Shown one piece after another: positions 1 to 14,000 of a stretch of 64,000 nt of DNA. The translations under genes were made by a program, and so were the position numbers. Location of the stretch: positions 62,001-126,000 of the forward strand of contig JAFREQ010000103.1 in NCBI GenBank assembly GCA_025331565.1, read 5' to 3'. Each line of letters begins with the position of its first letter. Position 1 is the stretch's first letter. The notes beneath the pieces were generated by a model. The model was not told the origin of the DNA. It made no database searches and worked only from the letters and a program-made list of their open reading frames with translations. Source of the stretch: Holacanthus passer (taxonomy: Eukaryota; Chordata; Actinopteri; Pomacanthidae).

Positions 1-489
1 TGAACCATTGGGAAGAAAAATATACCATCATTTGCCATCGGTGACAAACAATATATTTTGGATAATGATTGCATCTATTGGCTTCTGCATTTGTAAATGT
101 GAGGTAATGAATTTCTTTTGTGAGCAATGAAAGCAAACAGAGATATTATGTCACTTTGCTTGAATAGGCCTACCAGATGCATGATGGGCTGTCATTCGAA
201 GACAAACTGTATCTGTAAGAAATAAATACATTCCTTTTATAGTAAGAACTTGCTAAGTAACTGCTCTGTATGTAATGCATAAATATTCCTATAGATTCTA
301 ATGCTGTTCAGACACACTGGAGATGTCCCATGCAGAAAGTGGGAGGTGTGTGATGTGGAGTCTGACTGCTGGAGGCCTCCAGCGTGTTGGCTGCGTTTGA
401 CTCGTGGGCCTGTCAAAGGTTTTGGGGCATTGGACTGAGTCGATGCCTGCCACACACATGTCATGCCTTCTCTCCCTGATGAGCCCTGC

Positions 490-645
490 AGTTATGCAAT
501 CAACAGTATTATTGCTTGGAAATGTATATATTTAATTTGTGAAACAATGACAGTTTTGCTTGATTTATGGCGCAAGGCAAGGTTTAATTAATTGAAAAAT
601 GCATATTACCCTGTGACTTAATTATTACCTAATTAATCACCGGGT
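490..645. promoter_or_regulatory. candidate regulatory element: homeodomain/POU-motif-rich block
   Basis: It contains TTTAATTAATTGAAAAATGCATATTACC, shown here as two adjoining motifs: TTAATTAATTG and ATGCATATT. It also has CTTAATTATTACC and TAATTAATCACC, so four TAATTA-type cores fall within 60 bases. There are no long repeats. No alignment was possible, so conservation is inferred from texture only. Confidence 0.3.
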
Positions 646-2152
646 ACTTGTTCGGTGTTCCCCCTCCTTTTTCCCCTCTTTTCAGGCATATTTCTATGTG
701 TGTCTGACACTTGAATTTCCTCCCGGGGTCATTTTTATGTGAGGTCATGCTTTTTCTTCCTGAGTGGCTGCTGAGATGGAGAACATGCGCTGTAGAAAGC
801 CTTTGGTAAAGCCGGACGGCACACAGCTCAGGTGAAAACGCACTGAAGTCAGTGTGACTTTTAAAGTCATATATTTGAAAGAGTGAATACAGCATTCAGG
901 ATATGATTAACAGTGTGTTTTGAAGTATTCGATGTGGAGAATATTATAGCAACTGAGGTCACATAAAACCCTCCAACCTGACAAGCCATTTTGTTAACTG
1001 TTTAATGGGCCCCATGTGAATATGTACATGTACGTGTGCTTGTGTGTGTAAATCAGGATTCTGGTCAGTTCCTTTGCAAGTTTGTGGCTGGCCTTATATC
1101 TAGTTTCCCTGTCTGTGTGGGATTCTTTCTAAATTTATAAATAAGAAGGCTTCTAGTATAGTTTACACACAGTCAACGGACTATCCTGATGCTGAAACAT
1201 CAAGCATTTACGCTCAAGGGTGAGAAGTGTGTAACCAGTACCTCCTCCAGAGCTGAACCCAGTCAACCAAGTGACGTGGCCTCAACCCCGGAGACCTGGC
1301 TGTGGCTTCTGAACATGGCAAAACACTCACCTCAGCCCCGCTCAGATACTCACAGACATAAAGATGTACACGCATTAATACACACTGACCCAATCACACA
1401 CGCATTCACAAATTATAGTCTTCACTTCAAACTCTGTGAAAAGGACAACTGCTGGCTTGTTGCACACATAGAAAGTATTCATATCTTCTCTAGTAGCCTT
1501 GGGAAGCACAATTTGCCAAAGCTGTAAGCTGATCCTTGAGGTCATGGGCAAAAACGGTGAATAAACGTCTCACTGTTAGAGCTGTCAGTGGTTTGCCTCT
1601 CACTGGTGGAGGGTCTAAATAGTAGTGTTTATGTCAGTTGGTTTTCTGGTGAAAATCAGAAGATCAGGGATTTCCCCTCATGAGAGCTTCTCCAGATACC
1701 TGCTGTTAGGAAATGATAGAGAATGGACACATCGGATATGAGTGTGTAAGACAGAGGAGGAGGCGTGTCTGCGGCTAGAGTCCGGCCTGCCAAAACACCT
1801 TACACCCAACACCCATCCACTCTGCCTGGCCACTATCCGGCCCCCATGTGTCTGTGCCTGGTAATGGTAAGCGTTTTAAACTATTAGAGCTGCTGTGAAA
1901 AAGGCCCGTTTGAGTGCAGAGCTGTCAGTCTGCAATGAGGCAATTGGGGGTGGGGGGCTGTCATGGCTGTCACTCAATGGGAGGATGAGAACTGTTTGGC
2001 CCTAATGGATTCCTCCAGGCGGACGGCTTACACGGCGGCTAGAAGTAAAATCGATGCGTTGTCATGAGCGAGTGAGGCATCATCAAACGGCCAGGTGGAC
2101 GGGGAGGCAAGGAAGGGGAGGCCTGCTCGGGTAGTTACGTCTATATCTCAGC

Positions 2153-2153
<1 letters not shown>

Positions 2154-2190
<37 letters not shown>
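2154..2190 (+). repeat. (TG)n microsatellite
   Basis: About 18 uninterrupted TG units. Confidence 0.97.
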
Positions 2191-5100
2191 TTTGGAAAGG
2201 AGAGAAGAGACAGACAGATGCTCCGCTCAGCTTTACACGCCCAATGGGGCCTCTGCTATGATTGTAAGCATGAAAGGGGGCTCTGACCTCCATCATCTCT
2301 GTTGCTTTTATTTTCCGGTTCTCTTGGAATCGGACACAGATACACACAGACATACCCACACACACACATGCACATAGATAAATGTGAAGCTGTGCAGACA
2401 GGGGTATATTGCCCTGACAAAAGTCAAACATCATCTCGTAGGCAAAATTGCTTTTCGTAGACCAGATTTCTATTCAGTGATTCCAGGTTTTGACTAGAAC
2501 CTGCAGAGAATGAGGCAACTAGAGTTTAAAAGAGGACAAGTGGTTTAACAGTTGGTGACAGAATTTCAAGCACGTCTTTCCTGTAATATTTAATGTGTAT
2601 TTAATGTGGCAAGAGGAACAGTCTGGAAAATCCTGACAGTGTAAGATGAACATGGGCAACCTGCAGGAGGAAAGAGGAATGTGCCATTTGAAACTTACAA
2701 ACGGTGACAAGGGACATTTAACAAGATGTTTCCTGAAGAAGATTACAGCCTGAAATAACCAAAGAACTGAGCCAGCACAGTCATACAGACAAATAGTGTA
2801 TAGAAATATAGAAAATACATTCTTTGTATTGTAGTAAATCCCCAGAAACTTTGTCTTTGAACAAATCGAAGCTCAAAGGTAGCTGAACTCTTAATTAAAT
2901 ACTTGATTTTTACACATCGTTTTTATGTGCTTGTAATTCTATCCATTGCTTGTTTGTGGAGAGACACTGAGCTCACTAACTATTTAATCGTACTATCTTA
3001 TCACTATCACTAACAACTATTAACTGTTTTAGCTTATTTTACCTCTCCTTGCTGTTTTTTCCCCTTGGTGGGGACAGGCCTCTGGGGACACGGTGGGGCC
3101 ACCCTCTGGCCCCTGACTGGGCCCGGGGGAGAGGTCCAGGTCCATTGATTGGCAGGTAGAGTTGGAGGAGATTGCTCCAAGCTGGCTGTAGGCAGGCTGC
3201 TGATGCTGAGCAGGGATGCTGGTGTTCAACTTCCTCACTTGGCCTCTCTGTCTGGGCTCAGTCAGCCTCCGCCAGCTCCTGTCAGCCTGTCTGCCTCTTT
3301 CTCTTTGAGTTATATTTATTTGGGATATATCTGATCACATGCTGCATCTTTTTCGTTGTCAACAGATTTCCATGAAAAGACTGAAGCAAATCATTGTTTT
3401 CAATAAGTATTGTCTTTATAGCCAATTTCTGATATAGTTTATTCTTCTGAGTCACAGAGCTCTATTGGTGTCTAAAAAACTATTAAAAACACATCAGTGA
3501 GCCACGTTGCTGCACCGTGTCATGTGCTCCTTCATTGCAGTCAACATGGGCATTGTAGTTTATTTTGAGTCGACCCCACATTCACTGTCCTGCTACCGCA
3601 AGTGCTCAGACAACCAAATCCGCAGCACAGTGCTGTTGTATGGTGGACAGCACTGTGCACTCAATGGAGGTTCGCCAAATTTTCCAAGTTAAGTTTTGTA
3701 ATTGGTGTCTCACAATTTGAACATTGTTGAACAGTGTTTTCTGAATCTAACCTGTAGTGTCTAAATCTATAAGTAATTAAATCAACTAGAACTAGAAACT
3801 GCATAGTTATTGCAGATTACACTGACTAACATTTGAAGCTGAGTAAAATCCTATGCAATGCACAGGAATGTATATATGTGTTTTGGTCTACAACTAGATT
3901 GATATCTTTTTCTAAACCTATTGGATAAAGTTGTATTGAAGTGGGTATTTCTTCCTAGTGTTTGTTCGACACTCTACCGATCGTCAGTTTAGAACTTGAG
4001 TCAAGACACTCTCAATGCTCTTCTTGTTAGCCTTTGGAAACAGGAATTTCTTCTCTTTATTGCTGAACACATGAAAGAGTTGGTGTTGATTAAGGAGGCC
4101 TTTTAAGCTGTGAAAGCCCTAAATGTGCTGTGTCCTTAGTAAGATGAAAAGGAGTTGAAGTTAGCCTGAGTTGTTTCTTACCTTAGCTCTTCCAATGGGA
4201 GAACCTTTGGGAGGATGCCTGAGAGAGAGACAAACTAGAAGCCCTTATTCTCTATGCTAATTCCTCCACATTTTACTTGTAATTATGCCCCAGCATCCTC
4301 CTTTCTTTCTCTTCCCTCTCTTTTCTTCACCCCTCCTCCGCTTGTCTCTTATTGCTGATGAAACATTTTCCTTCTTGCTCCATCTTTGTCGTTTTCAAAC
4401 GGCAGCCACATCTTTTAGACCTTACGCTTCTCTTCACCAAAGAGTATTTGATTATTTCCATCCTTACAGGAGTAGTTCCTCCTACATGAAACAAAACACA
4501 CTTTTGTTTCTTACTTCATCGCTACAGAGTGAATTGGAACAACATGGCCCTTTATCGATGCGCCGTGGTGACGTATGTCCCCTTTCTCCTTCGAACATGT
4601 CACTTCCCCTCCATCTCAACGCTGCCATTGCCCATATTTATTTTATCTCGCTAATGTGGGTCACCCCTGTATGGCGGCCATCAGTGAGGCACAGTCAAAT
4701 AGCTGTGTCTGAAGCCTACCTTTTGGCATGATTTATGGGCCGTTGTGACGCTCAGCTCTCAGAAGGACCGCCATTGTCCTGCTACAGCTCTCAACTCCCG
4801 ACGTAGGGGCGCTTTGTCTGCACTGAGGCAAACCAGACCCCCGTCTTTAAAAAGAATCAAATTATTTCATCATGTTGGAAATGAAAAGGCTGTAATTACT
4901 CCTAATTAGACCCTGACTTTTTTCTTTTCTTCTTTCTTTCCCTTCTTCTGCTCCTCTCGCCTCCTCTCTTTTCTCACTCTGGAGTTTGGGAGGCGAATTC
5001 TTTTTCCAGAGGGTTCGAGATTGCTCTAAATCAGAGCCGTTTGAGTGGAGAGTAGGAAACAATTATCTGTTCAGTTTGAAATTGATTAATTTAGGCTTTT

Positions 5101-5591
5101 GACAGCTCCTCTGGCTTTGATATTCGGTGAGACGGGAGGTCTGAAGTGGTGTGATGACACTGTAATGTTTGCTTTAAAGCCCTACATTAATGGGGCTGGC
5201 TCCACAATGTCACGATGTTTCACAAGCCAGAGGAAAAATGAGAAGCAAAACACACCATTTGTGGAGTGTTAAAGCATATGTCTGTGTTCGTGAGGGTGTG
5301 AGTGTCTACACGTGTGAAGTCTTGGTGGACCATCTACCTCATCTTGCTGGTTAGAGAGTGTGTCTGTGCAGCCGTGTAGGGTTTCCCTTCCAATAACACC
5401 TCCTCCACGCTGGAGAGCACCAGCTTAATGGTTGGCTATCACGGAAAATCATTTTCTGCCCGTCAACTATTTACATGTATCTTTACCACACAAGTCTTGT
5501 CGTTTTAGGCGGCACAACAATTTGCTAAGCAAATCCACTTGCCATTTATCTATCAAGGGGGAGGCTGTTGGTGTGTGTGTGTCTGGAGAAA

Positions 5592-5629
5592 GTTGGTTGG
5601 TTGGTGGTGGTGGTGGTGGAGGAGGAGGG
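5592..5629 (+). repeat. (GGTT/GGT/GGA)n compound repeat
   Basis: TTGG units pass into GGT and then GGA units. It is strongly G-rich on the + strand. Confidence 0.85.
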
Positions 5630-6465
5630 CTTTTCAGAGGAGGTGGGGGAGCATTGAGGGAAGCAAATATTTTCTCTGGCTTGCGACAGCACAGTGAAAA
5701 CACACTCCTGATGCTGATGTGTATTAGAAGTGAGCCGGGCAAATATTAGCACTGCCTTACAGTGGCAGAGTGGTGGTGTGGGGATGTCGGTGTGTGTGTA
5801 TGTGATGGGAGGAGTTTACTAGCTTGCTGTGCTATGTAACACCGGTGGATTTTTAAAAAAATGGCCTTCCACAAAATTACAATGTGCTCTTCTAACGGCA
5901 TTTCTAAGATGATTTTATTTGTAGCCACAGGAGGAAGCTTAAAGTAACGCTTCGAATAAGTAGGGCTTGAGTAAAATAATATTTTTGGTACACGACCATA
6001 TCTGATTTTTTGACTGTAACTAACAATTATTTTCTTTACTGAAAAATCGGTCGACTCATTTCTCAACTCATCTATTAATTGCTTGGTCTGTAAAACAACA
6101 GCAAAGAGTGACAAATGACTTTTCCATATTCATAGATGAAGGTCATCTAATGTCTTATTTTGTCTGACTAGCAGCTCTAGATATTTAATTGACATTGATA
6201 TAAAACAGAGGAAAGCAGAAAATCCTCACGTTTGATAAGCTGGAACTATCAATTGTTTGACATTTGTGCTTGAAAATGGACTATACATTTATTGAAGCCC
6301 AACAGACACGCCACAGTTCATGCCCTGCTTACACATAACACACACTCACACACATACTGTACACACACAGACCTACCCACCAGCCCACCCAGTGCTCCCA
6401 AACAAATCATAGCATTTACTCAGCCGGACATTAACTTGTTCAGGTTGGCATGTGTGCTCAAGGGC

Positions 6466-6494
6466 ACAACAACAACAGCAGCAGCAGCAGCAGT
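6466..6494 (+). repeat. (AAC)n/(CAG)n trinucleotide repeat
   Basis: Three or four AAC units run into about six CAG units. Intronic. Confidence 0.9.
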
Positions 6495-6943
6495 TAACTC
6501 CACCCTCATTTCCTGCACAAGTCAAATACTTGTGAGAGAGGGAGAAAGGAAAAAGACTGCGAAGGGGGCGGTCAAACAGAACGGTGATGCGTCTTGTTTG
6601 TCAGCAACAGAGTGCGAGGAAATGTGACAGAGCGCTGGAGGAGGTTTCCAAATCCATTTCCTGCTCTTGTCCGTCCACATCAGCTGCTGACGACGGATCT
6701 GCTGGTTCTTATTGTGTTCTATTATGGAGGAGCGGTGGATGTGGAGGGTGGGGGGGAGTTGGTTAGCTGGTGCACACATGCCCAAAAATGATGCGTCTCC
6801 TTTGATCTGTTCCAGTGTGAGCCACATGAACAGCTCCGCCGCCAGGCACACACACATACACACACTCGTAGTCACACGCACACACACAGACAGCCCTGCA
6901 GTTTGGCCCTTTGCACTTTTTATAGCCCTGCTCAGACTGTCTT

Positions 6944-6948
<5 letters not shown>

Positions 6949-6977
<29 letters not shown>
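6949..6977 (+). repeat. (GT)n microsatellite
   Basis: About 14 GT units. An imperfect CA-rich stretch lies about 60-110 bases upstream (6847-6890) and could pair with it in the transcript. Confidence 0.95.
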
Positions 6978-7074
6978 CATGCGCATGGTTTTGACTTAGT
7001 CCTGCATCTTGTTTTTTTCCATCCTCATGATTTTTTTTCCAGATACATTTGTAAACTCACTGTAATAGGAGCCA

Positions 7075-7275
7075 GTGTTTGAGGTACAGTGCTTATTAGT
7101 TTCTTATCTCAGCTAATTACCCATTAAATAACCACATGCACATACACACACACACTCACACTCTTAATGCTGGATAATTAGCAACTGGCCCATTATGAAT
7201 ATGCATTTCCCACTGCTTAATACACAGAAATATGAATATATCCATTCTAATTTTCCTCAATTGACTTGTCATGCT
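7075..7275. promoter_or_regulatory. candidate regulatory element: TAAT-rich block
   Basis: GCTAATTACCCATTAAATAACC, read as GCTAATTACC and CATTAAATAA, is followed by CTTAATGCTGGATAATTAG, ATTATGAATATGCAT and CTGCTTAATACAC. Several homeodomain-type sites and one POU-like site fall around a short CA run. Confidence 0.3.
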
Positions 7276-7729
7276 TTTCATGGTTACTTCACCAGAATGC
7301 AGGGATCAGAGTCAGCTAACCAGACTGCTTCTTCATGGGATGGGTACATTTTCTTCTTTGCGTGAGGACACTTTCAGTCGGTTCAGTATTTATATCTGCA
7401 GTGCTGTGTTCCATGCATAGTCAGTTTGATACTTCATTAGCAGCAATTGATGCTGGTGGCCTGCGGGCGACCTCAGGAGTTGGTCCAGCAGCTTCAGCTG
7501 GGAGGTCTAATTCAGTCCTCACTGGGGCTTTACCTTATTATTGATGCTGATTTCCAATATTTTTTTTTTTGCAGATCTCCATATTTTTTTTCAAGCTCAG
7601 AATATTAAAAAGCCAATTAATAAACTTTTCATTTTTTGTGGTTCACACATTGCTGCAGGACTGGACAGTCTGTTCTTGTTTCTCTTTGTTAGCTGCGCTG
7701 CATGTTTTGTTGTTTTCACTCTGCCCATC

Positions 7730-7910
7730 CTCTCTGGCCTGGTGTGCAGAGAGGATGCTCGGAGCGGTGTGTGTCACATCAGGTGCGTCAGGATGCCCAT
7801 TGGCTACCGGCCGCCGACCGGAGCCATCCCGGCCAATCAGCTGTCGGCAAGCTGACCTTTTCGCTGGCGCCCTGACCCTGATGGGAGGTGAAGTGTGTGG
7901 CTGGTAGCAG
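7730..7910. promoter_or_regulatory. CpG-enriched block with two CCAAT boxes in opposite orientation
   Basis: ATTGGC at 7799-7804 and GGCCAATCAG at 7831-7840 form divergent NF-Y-type CCAAT boxes about 30 bases apart, within a GC-richer segment (CCGGCCGCCGACCGG). No TATA box or open reading frame with family identity follows. Confidence 0.3.
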
Positions 7911-9354
7911 TCAGCACTGGCACAGTAGGATGAGGAGGAGGAGGAAAAGGACCAGGCCGGAGGGCGAGAGATTTTCTTGGCCAGTCACTCCTGTTCCCGT
8001 CCTCCTTTCTCCTCTCAACTCTTCTTCGGCTGGAGTCATGACAGCCTCTCTTGGCCGGTTTACACCGTGTTTCACATGCAAGGACTCTCTCATCTCTTGT
8101 TCCAAAGTCAGAAGTAGAAGAGTGTAACCACATGAGATACTTCCCAGGCTTGTCCGTTAGAGTGTGTGCGTGTGTGTTTTCGTGACTTTGTGTGTGTTAT
8201 TTGAAAATGGTGACTCGTCCCATTTCCCACTGGCCTCTCCTGTCATCTCAGAGGTGCTTAGCAACAATCTGTCCTCCCGAACGAGAAAACAAAAATCAGA
8301 GGATGCTCGAAAATGCTCTGAAATGCAGTAATGAATATTTTAGACATAAAGGACCACTCTCCCAGCCTCCATTTGCCTGGCTCAGTCCTCCAAACAGCCC
8401 TTTTAAAGTCAAGTGATGGGGGTTAAGTTAATTATGCACATTAGGGCCAGCCTCCCTCTCTTGCTCACTCAGGAGCTGTGCATGTGCATCTATGTGTGTG
8501 AGTATGTGTGCGTGCGCACGCATGCTGTGGCGGTGGCTTGGGATGCCGAAACTCTGCCTTTAATTAAACACAGATGCATGGAAGGAGAGACTGTCTGTCA
8601 CACACACTTTTGACAGCAGCTGCACGCATGCAGATGCGCGTGGGCACATACACAGATACATACACACACACAATTGAAGGAGATGAAAGAGTGTAACAGA
8701 CTCAGTGTGTGTGTGCATGTGTCTGTATGAGAGGAAACGACCTCTTTCTATCTCCGCTCTGCAAAGGGATAAATAACTTAATCTAAACAAAGCCTGTAAA
8801 TGATTGGCTTTAAAAGGTGCAGACATGTTGAGTATTTAAATGTTTGTGCATGTTTGCAGAGGAGTTTAAAACTCAGAGTAGTTTTATGATTTATTTATCA
8901 ATTTATTTATTCATGTTTTAGCCTTTCAATATGTGTTCTTTTTCTCGTTTTCATATTGTTTGTCTGCACAATTGTTTGGTTTCTCGTGCCTTTCATCCAA
9001 CTTCTTCTGTCCATTAGACTGGACAGAGTTTTGTGTCTTATTGTTATGACTGCATTTGATCTCCCCTGACATGGCAGCTGATTGATGTAATCTATTTACA
9101 GGAGGCAGAGGAAGCCACTGTTAATCAATGACAGGAGTGTGATATAAAAAATACCACTTCAAGACCACAAATAGTCAAACATCAAGAAGAGTCCATTTGC
9201 TCCAAACCGCTGAGGGTTTGCAGAAAACGTGTTCTGCAACAACAGATCTATACTAACATTGAGTCATGTGGTTGTGAATTATTTCACACGGTCAAAAACA
9301 AATTGAAAAGTTATCATACAGGACCAAGTGTTCTCATAACAACTGCCAAAAACT

Positions 9355-9872
9355 ATTACATTAACAGTTGCATTTACTTTATATTATACTTTTGATTTAT
9401 TTGTACTTTACTGAAGTATTTCCATTTACGTTGCTTTTTATTTTGACTCCACAACATTTCAGGGTGAAATATTGTACCCTTTACTCCACTACATTTATCT
9501 CACAGCTATAGTTACTGTTTGCAGATTTTTCCTCAGAAAACATATGAGTTGATAAAGTAAACCGTTGTTAAACTGTTAAATAATATATAGACTAAAGTAC
9601 TTAAAATTGGCTTCAGTTCAGTCAGCTGCCACATTAAAAAGCTGCTTACATGTTAATGCATCAGCAAGAATCTGATCTAATATATGATAAGGTAGTTTTA
9701 CATAGACAACCACTCTGCTGCAACTTGATACTTTAAGTACATTTTTTTTGCTAATACTTAATACGCAAATTGAATATAAGGCTTTTATTTTCAGATCATT
9801 CACTTAAGTAAAACATTTTAATACTGCAGCTGGCTTCTTAAGTAAAAGATCTGAATACTTATCTCACCACTG
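9355..9872. mobile_element. degenerate nonautonomous dispersed repeat common in percomorph fishes
   Basis: This block carries the phrases of a repeat I recognise from many percomorph genomes: GTACTTTACTGAAGTATTTCC, CTCCACTACATTTATCTCA, ACAGCTATAGTTACT, GCTGCTTACATGTTAATGCA, TTTAAGTACATTTT, and the end CTTAAGTAAAAGATCTGAATACTT then CACCACTG. It has no coding capacity and several substitutions and gaps, so it is an old copy. The CACCACTG terminus is hAT-like, but I cannot assign a family name. The left end is poorly preserved, so that boundary is approximate. Confidence 0.75.
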
Positions 9873-10441
9873 TGAGTTTTTACAAGCGTGTATTTTTATA
9901 CATATACATATATATATATATATTTTTGTGACAACCAACATTTTTTCAGTGTCTAAATCAGTCTTAATTCTTATAAATGTAGATTTTTATATAAATGTTT
10001 CCAAGCTCTGTCAAGACTACTAAATTGCTCATAGAGTTTCTTTTCTTCTTTATCTAAATACAGATCATGTCTGCTTTCATCACTTGTGCCAGTTTAATAT
10101 TTACTTTAGCCTAATTAAGAATATACACCTAGCAGTTTTTATGTGTCTGATAGAGGCATTCGCTCTCCTTGAAAGCCTTAAATTCAGAACCTTTTTCTTT
10201 CTTCTTTGTCTCTCGGTCTCTGCTGTGCTGCAGCAGCGGCCTCATTTTTCATTAGAGGATTGCCCCATTATTTCATTTCTTGTGATAAAATGACAAGAGA
10301 TTACTCACGAGAAATACTAAATACAGAGCCGGACCGATGGGATCTCCCCTCATATGTAACACTGCTGCGCTATGGCTGAAGGCTTCATATTTCCTATTTC
10401 TCTCTTTATTATATATCTGGCAGAGTTGTAGATACAAGGAA

Positions 10442-10459
10442 TGTGTGTGTGTGTGTGTG
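10442..10459 (+). repeat. (TG)n microsatellite
   Basis: Nine TG units. Confidence 0.9.
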
Positions 10460-11013
10460 CACTGTATTACATTCTGGGTGTCCCAATCTGATCAGACACC
10501 ACTAGCTGGTCAGCAGACCTTGTTTCCTTTCTTTCTTTTTTTTCTTTTTGTTTTTATATAAAAAAAACTTATTTTAGCAGGAAAAATGTAGAAAAAATGA
10601 GTTGCACCACTGACAGAAATGTCAGTGAGTTGGGGGAAGAATAACTTATTTCACACAGAAGGAAGAGGAGGGTAAACACACCAAACATGGGCCAGCGATG
10701 GCTAACTGGGAATTAAAGAATAAAAAAACCCCCACACCAAATAAATAAATAATAACCACACCATATCTCTATCTAAGATGATTCATATTTTATTTCAAAA
10801 CACTGCCTCCATTGGTCACATTTTTCAGTAGTGGATAATAGAAAATGTAAAGATACGGGCGGTGAAATATGAGTCGGTTTGGGGAGGTAAGAATGAGAAA
10901 AGATTAGCTTGAGATTAGAATAAGAGAGATGGAGGAAGGAGGAAGATGAGGGCAAACAGTCTTGCAGTGTGTGTGAGTAGTTTTCGGAGTGCAGGTTGGT
11001 GTGTCTGTCAGCA

Positions 11014-11033
11014 TGTGTGTGTGTGTGTGTGTG
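11014..11033 (+). repeat. (TG)n microsatellite
   Basis: About ten TG units followed by GAGAGA. Confidence 0.9.
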
Positions 11034-14000
11034 AGAGAAGAGGGATGATTGTACACACTCCCACCCTACTTTGTTTTCCACCTACCAACATGCCGGTAGA
11101 GACTGGACATCCTTGACCGACCTACTCAGTTACTCTCACACCTGCCCACACATGGCTTTTGTTTTTACTGACCTATCAAACCCTGCATATACCTTACACT
11201 CACACACACGCATCCCATTATATCAAAATATTCACAAACAAGAAAAAGCAATATAGTTGGTACAGTCTGCTAACTTCTGCTTTGCAAACTAATAAACATA
11301 TGTTTGTTTTGTGTTATTGACACCATTGTTTTTGCATATTCATTTGCCTGTTTGTGTCAGATAATCCACCTCGAGTTGAGCTCCCGCTGTTGTTTATTTA
11401 GAGAAGTTGTTTTTCTTGACTTTCCCGCTGCAGTCCTTCAGTAGTTCACTGGCAAACCGTTCCCTGAGTGGCCCCCGTGTCTTTAATTTAACAAGATAAC
11501 CACCGAGGAGGGTTGTTTTGGCTGCTCCCCTCCATCCTGAGAGTCATTAAGGCCGGCCCACGGTGAGGGAGACCCAGCCAGGCATTAGCATAACTGGGCA
11601 GAGCGACACCCAAGGAGCCCGGGGTCAGTGGAAACTTCAAGATCAAACTCTCCCAGTTACCCCCAGACCTGGGCTCTGGTTAACACCAGCTGGAGCCACT
11701 AGCCCTGGGAATGTCTTACCAGGCTAAAACCAACATTACCAGCATGCCCCCCCCCCCACACACACATACACAGTCTTTCCTTTCCTCTCTTACCTTTTTT
11801 TCTTTACCTTTCCTCCTCAGTCTGCTATTTTGTTAGCAACTCGAATCCCCGTCTTTTTATTATTTTACCATTAGCCCTGCTGCAGAAGTGACATAGTTAT
11901 TAGTAGCAGCCTTCTTGACAAGACATTTTATTTATTTATGGATTTTCTCTTTCTTTCTCTGACTGGGTGGAGATCCGCTCGTGCAACGCTAACTAACGTC
12001 CCCCTGAAGAAAAGTTCGAGATGCTGTGAGAAACCGGGCTCTGCCTTTTCAAAGAATTTTATTTTGAAATGAATTTCTGCAAACATGATTGCTGTGACAC
12101 CTTACTTATCATGTTCTTTTTTTCTTTCAAACTGAACCTGTCATTTTCCCCTGTTCTCATGAAGAAATGAATTCTCTGCTTTGCATGTTGAATTTCAGCA
12201 CAAGTACGCCTGCACCCACGATTCCCAAATGTTTTTTCTTTTTTTCTTTCTCCAGACATGACTACTACATGCGGATTTTTGCTATAGCATTATTCAAGAA
12301 TTTGCTAAGCGTTTTTTGGAAAGAAGGCCTGCTGTGCAATATTGAACTGTGACTTGCACAAACACACAATGAATGTACATCACTGTGAGTTACATTCAAT
12401 AAGCACAGAGAAGGGTGGGTAAGTTATGACCTGAGTCAGTTGTCATCATAAGTCAAACAATCTCCCGCATCAATAAAAATTGTATTATACATTCCGATTT
12501 TTTTCATGTTTTTCACATCAGGGCTAAATCTACAATCAGCGTAATACATCTTACTATAATGTATACAGTGTATTAGTTTAGAACACACACTGTCTTTAAA
12601 AAAAGATGAATCAGAAGGGCAGGTCATCAGAGTTCTGGTTACATTACACGACATTACATGTGGAAAGGTCATTTCAGTCTCACAGCTGCTGTCACTATGC
12701 AAACCACTAGACACCAATTTGGATCACTCATTTTCAAAATAAGCCCAAACACATACTTTTCTGTTCGTACAAAAAGCGCTCTGTTGTTTTTATCATCATG
12801 GTATGAAGTGTCCCTTTCACAGTGCCTGCTCTGATGGCATCTGCTTTGCTTTAGAGGAGAGCTGAGCGATTCGCAGTGACGGACGTGGTCATCCCATCAC
12901 GCAGGACTAATTTACTTGAAGTTGTGCCGTTTGTGTTGCTTCAGATCTGTCATGGGATCACGTTGACGTTGCTATAGCATGCTGTTGTTTTGTTTGGGGG
13001 ACTAAGAAAGCCAAACACTAGGATAAGGTATGACGAATAATGCTCTCTGACAGACAGGGCCTGTTGTTGGTGGACATAGCTGGCAGAGGCTGTGAGTGTG
13101 TCTGTGTGTGTGTGACCATGAGTTACTATTACTTAAAGTAGAAGTGGAAGAGTTTTTCCATGGATTTTCTCTAAACACTTCTGTCTTTTGATGGTTTTCA
13201 GCCACTCTCATAAAGCTGTTTGGAAGAGGCAGAACTGTTGAACGTGCTTAAAACCTGTGAGTGCTCTTCAGCAGCTGTTTGGATTTACATGGATTAAATT
13301 GCTTTGTGGAAATGAGAATACTCTTACCTCGTGCACTGCTTTATAACAACTCACGCGTCTGACTGAATGTGTGTGGTCAAAGTACATAGATAAATCCTTG
13401 TTTTTTTGCTTTGAGTTCATTTTTATTTCATTAGTGCAATTTATATTTCAAAATTCACTTTTTCAAAAGTCTGTTTTTATTTCATAATGACATTTTTATG
13501 TCTAAACTTTTCAGTGACATTGGACTTGTCATCGCCCCTCGTCTTTCAGACAATCACATGTCCTCTTACCGAGCTAAATAAAAGGAGGGATTAGTTAATG
13601 TTCTGTAACTGTGTGCTTATTTACAGCTGCAGCTATGTGACCGATTCAGGATCACTTTGACACTGATGCTGCTTCAGCTAACAGGGGCTAACTGGTTTGA
13701 TAGTATTTGGTAGCAGTTGAGGCTGCTGGAAGGGAGTGATCGCATCATGGGCTGAGATGTGAGGGAGCAGTGACTGATGAAACACCACGGTCATGAACAG
13801 ACTTTTGAAAAAGGGCCTTTTGAAACAAATGTATATAATCAAATAAAGATAAACTACGTTCAAAGCCTCTTATTATTATTAATTAAAAATGATAAAATAA
13901 CATTCTGTAATATTTAGTTGAATTTTAATAATTTGTGAAATTGTTTTACACTTTATTGGTTAATTGCATATTTATGTCTATAATGTCCTCTATATTTATT

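Noticed and set aside
4285..4731. 148-codon + strand open frame
   Set aside because: It starts in pyrimidine-rich sequence giving Pro/Phe/Leu runs, has no domain, and shows no splice or promoter context.
6522..6986. 154-codon minus-strand open frame with HTHTHT runs
   Set aside because: It is driven by the GT/CA repeats, and so are the CVCVCV-type frames elsewhere (2153, 21608, 40795 and others).
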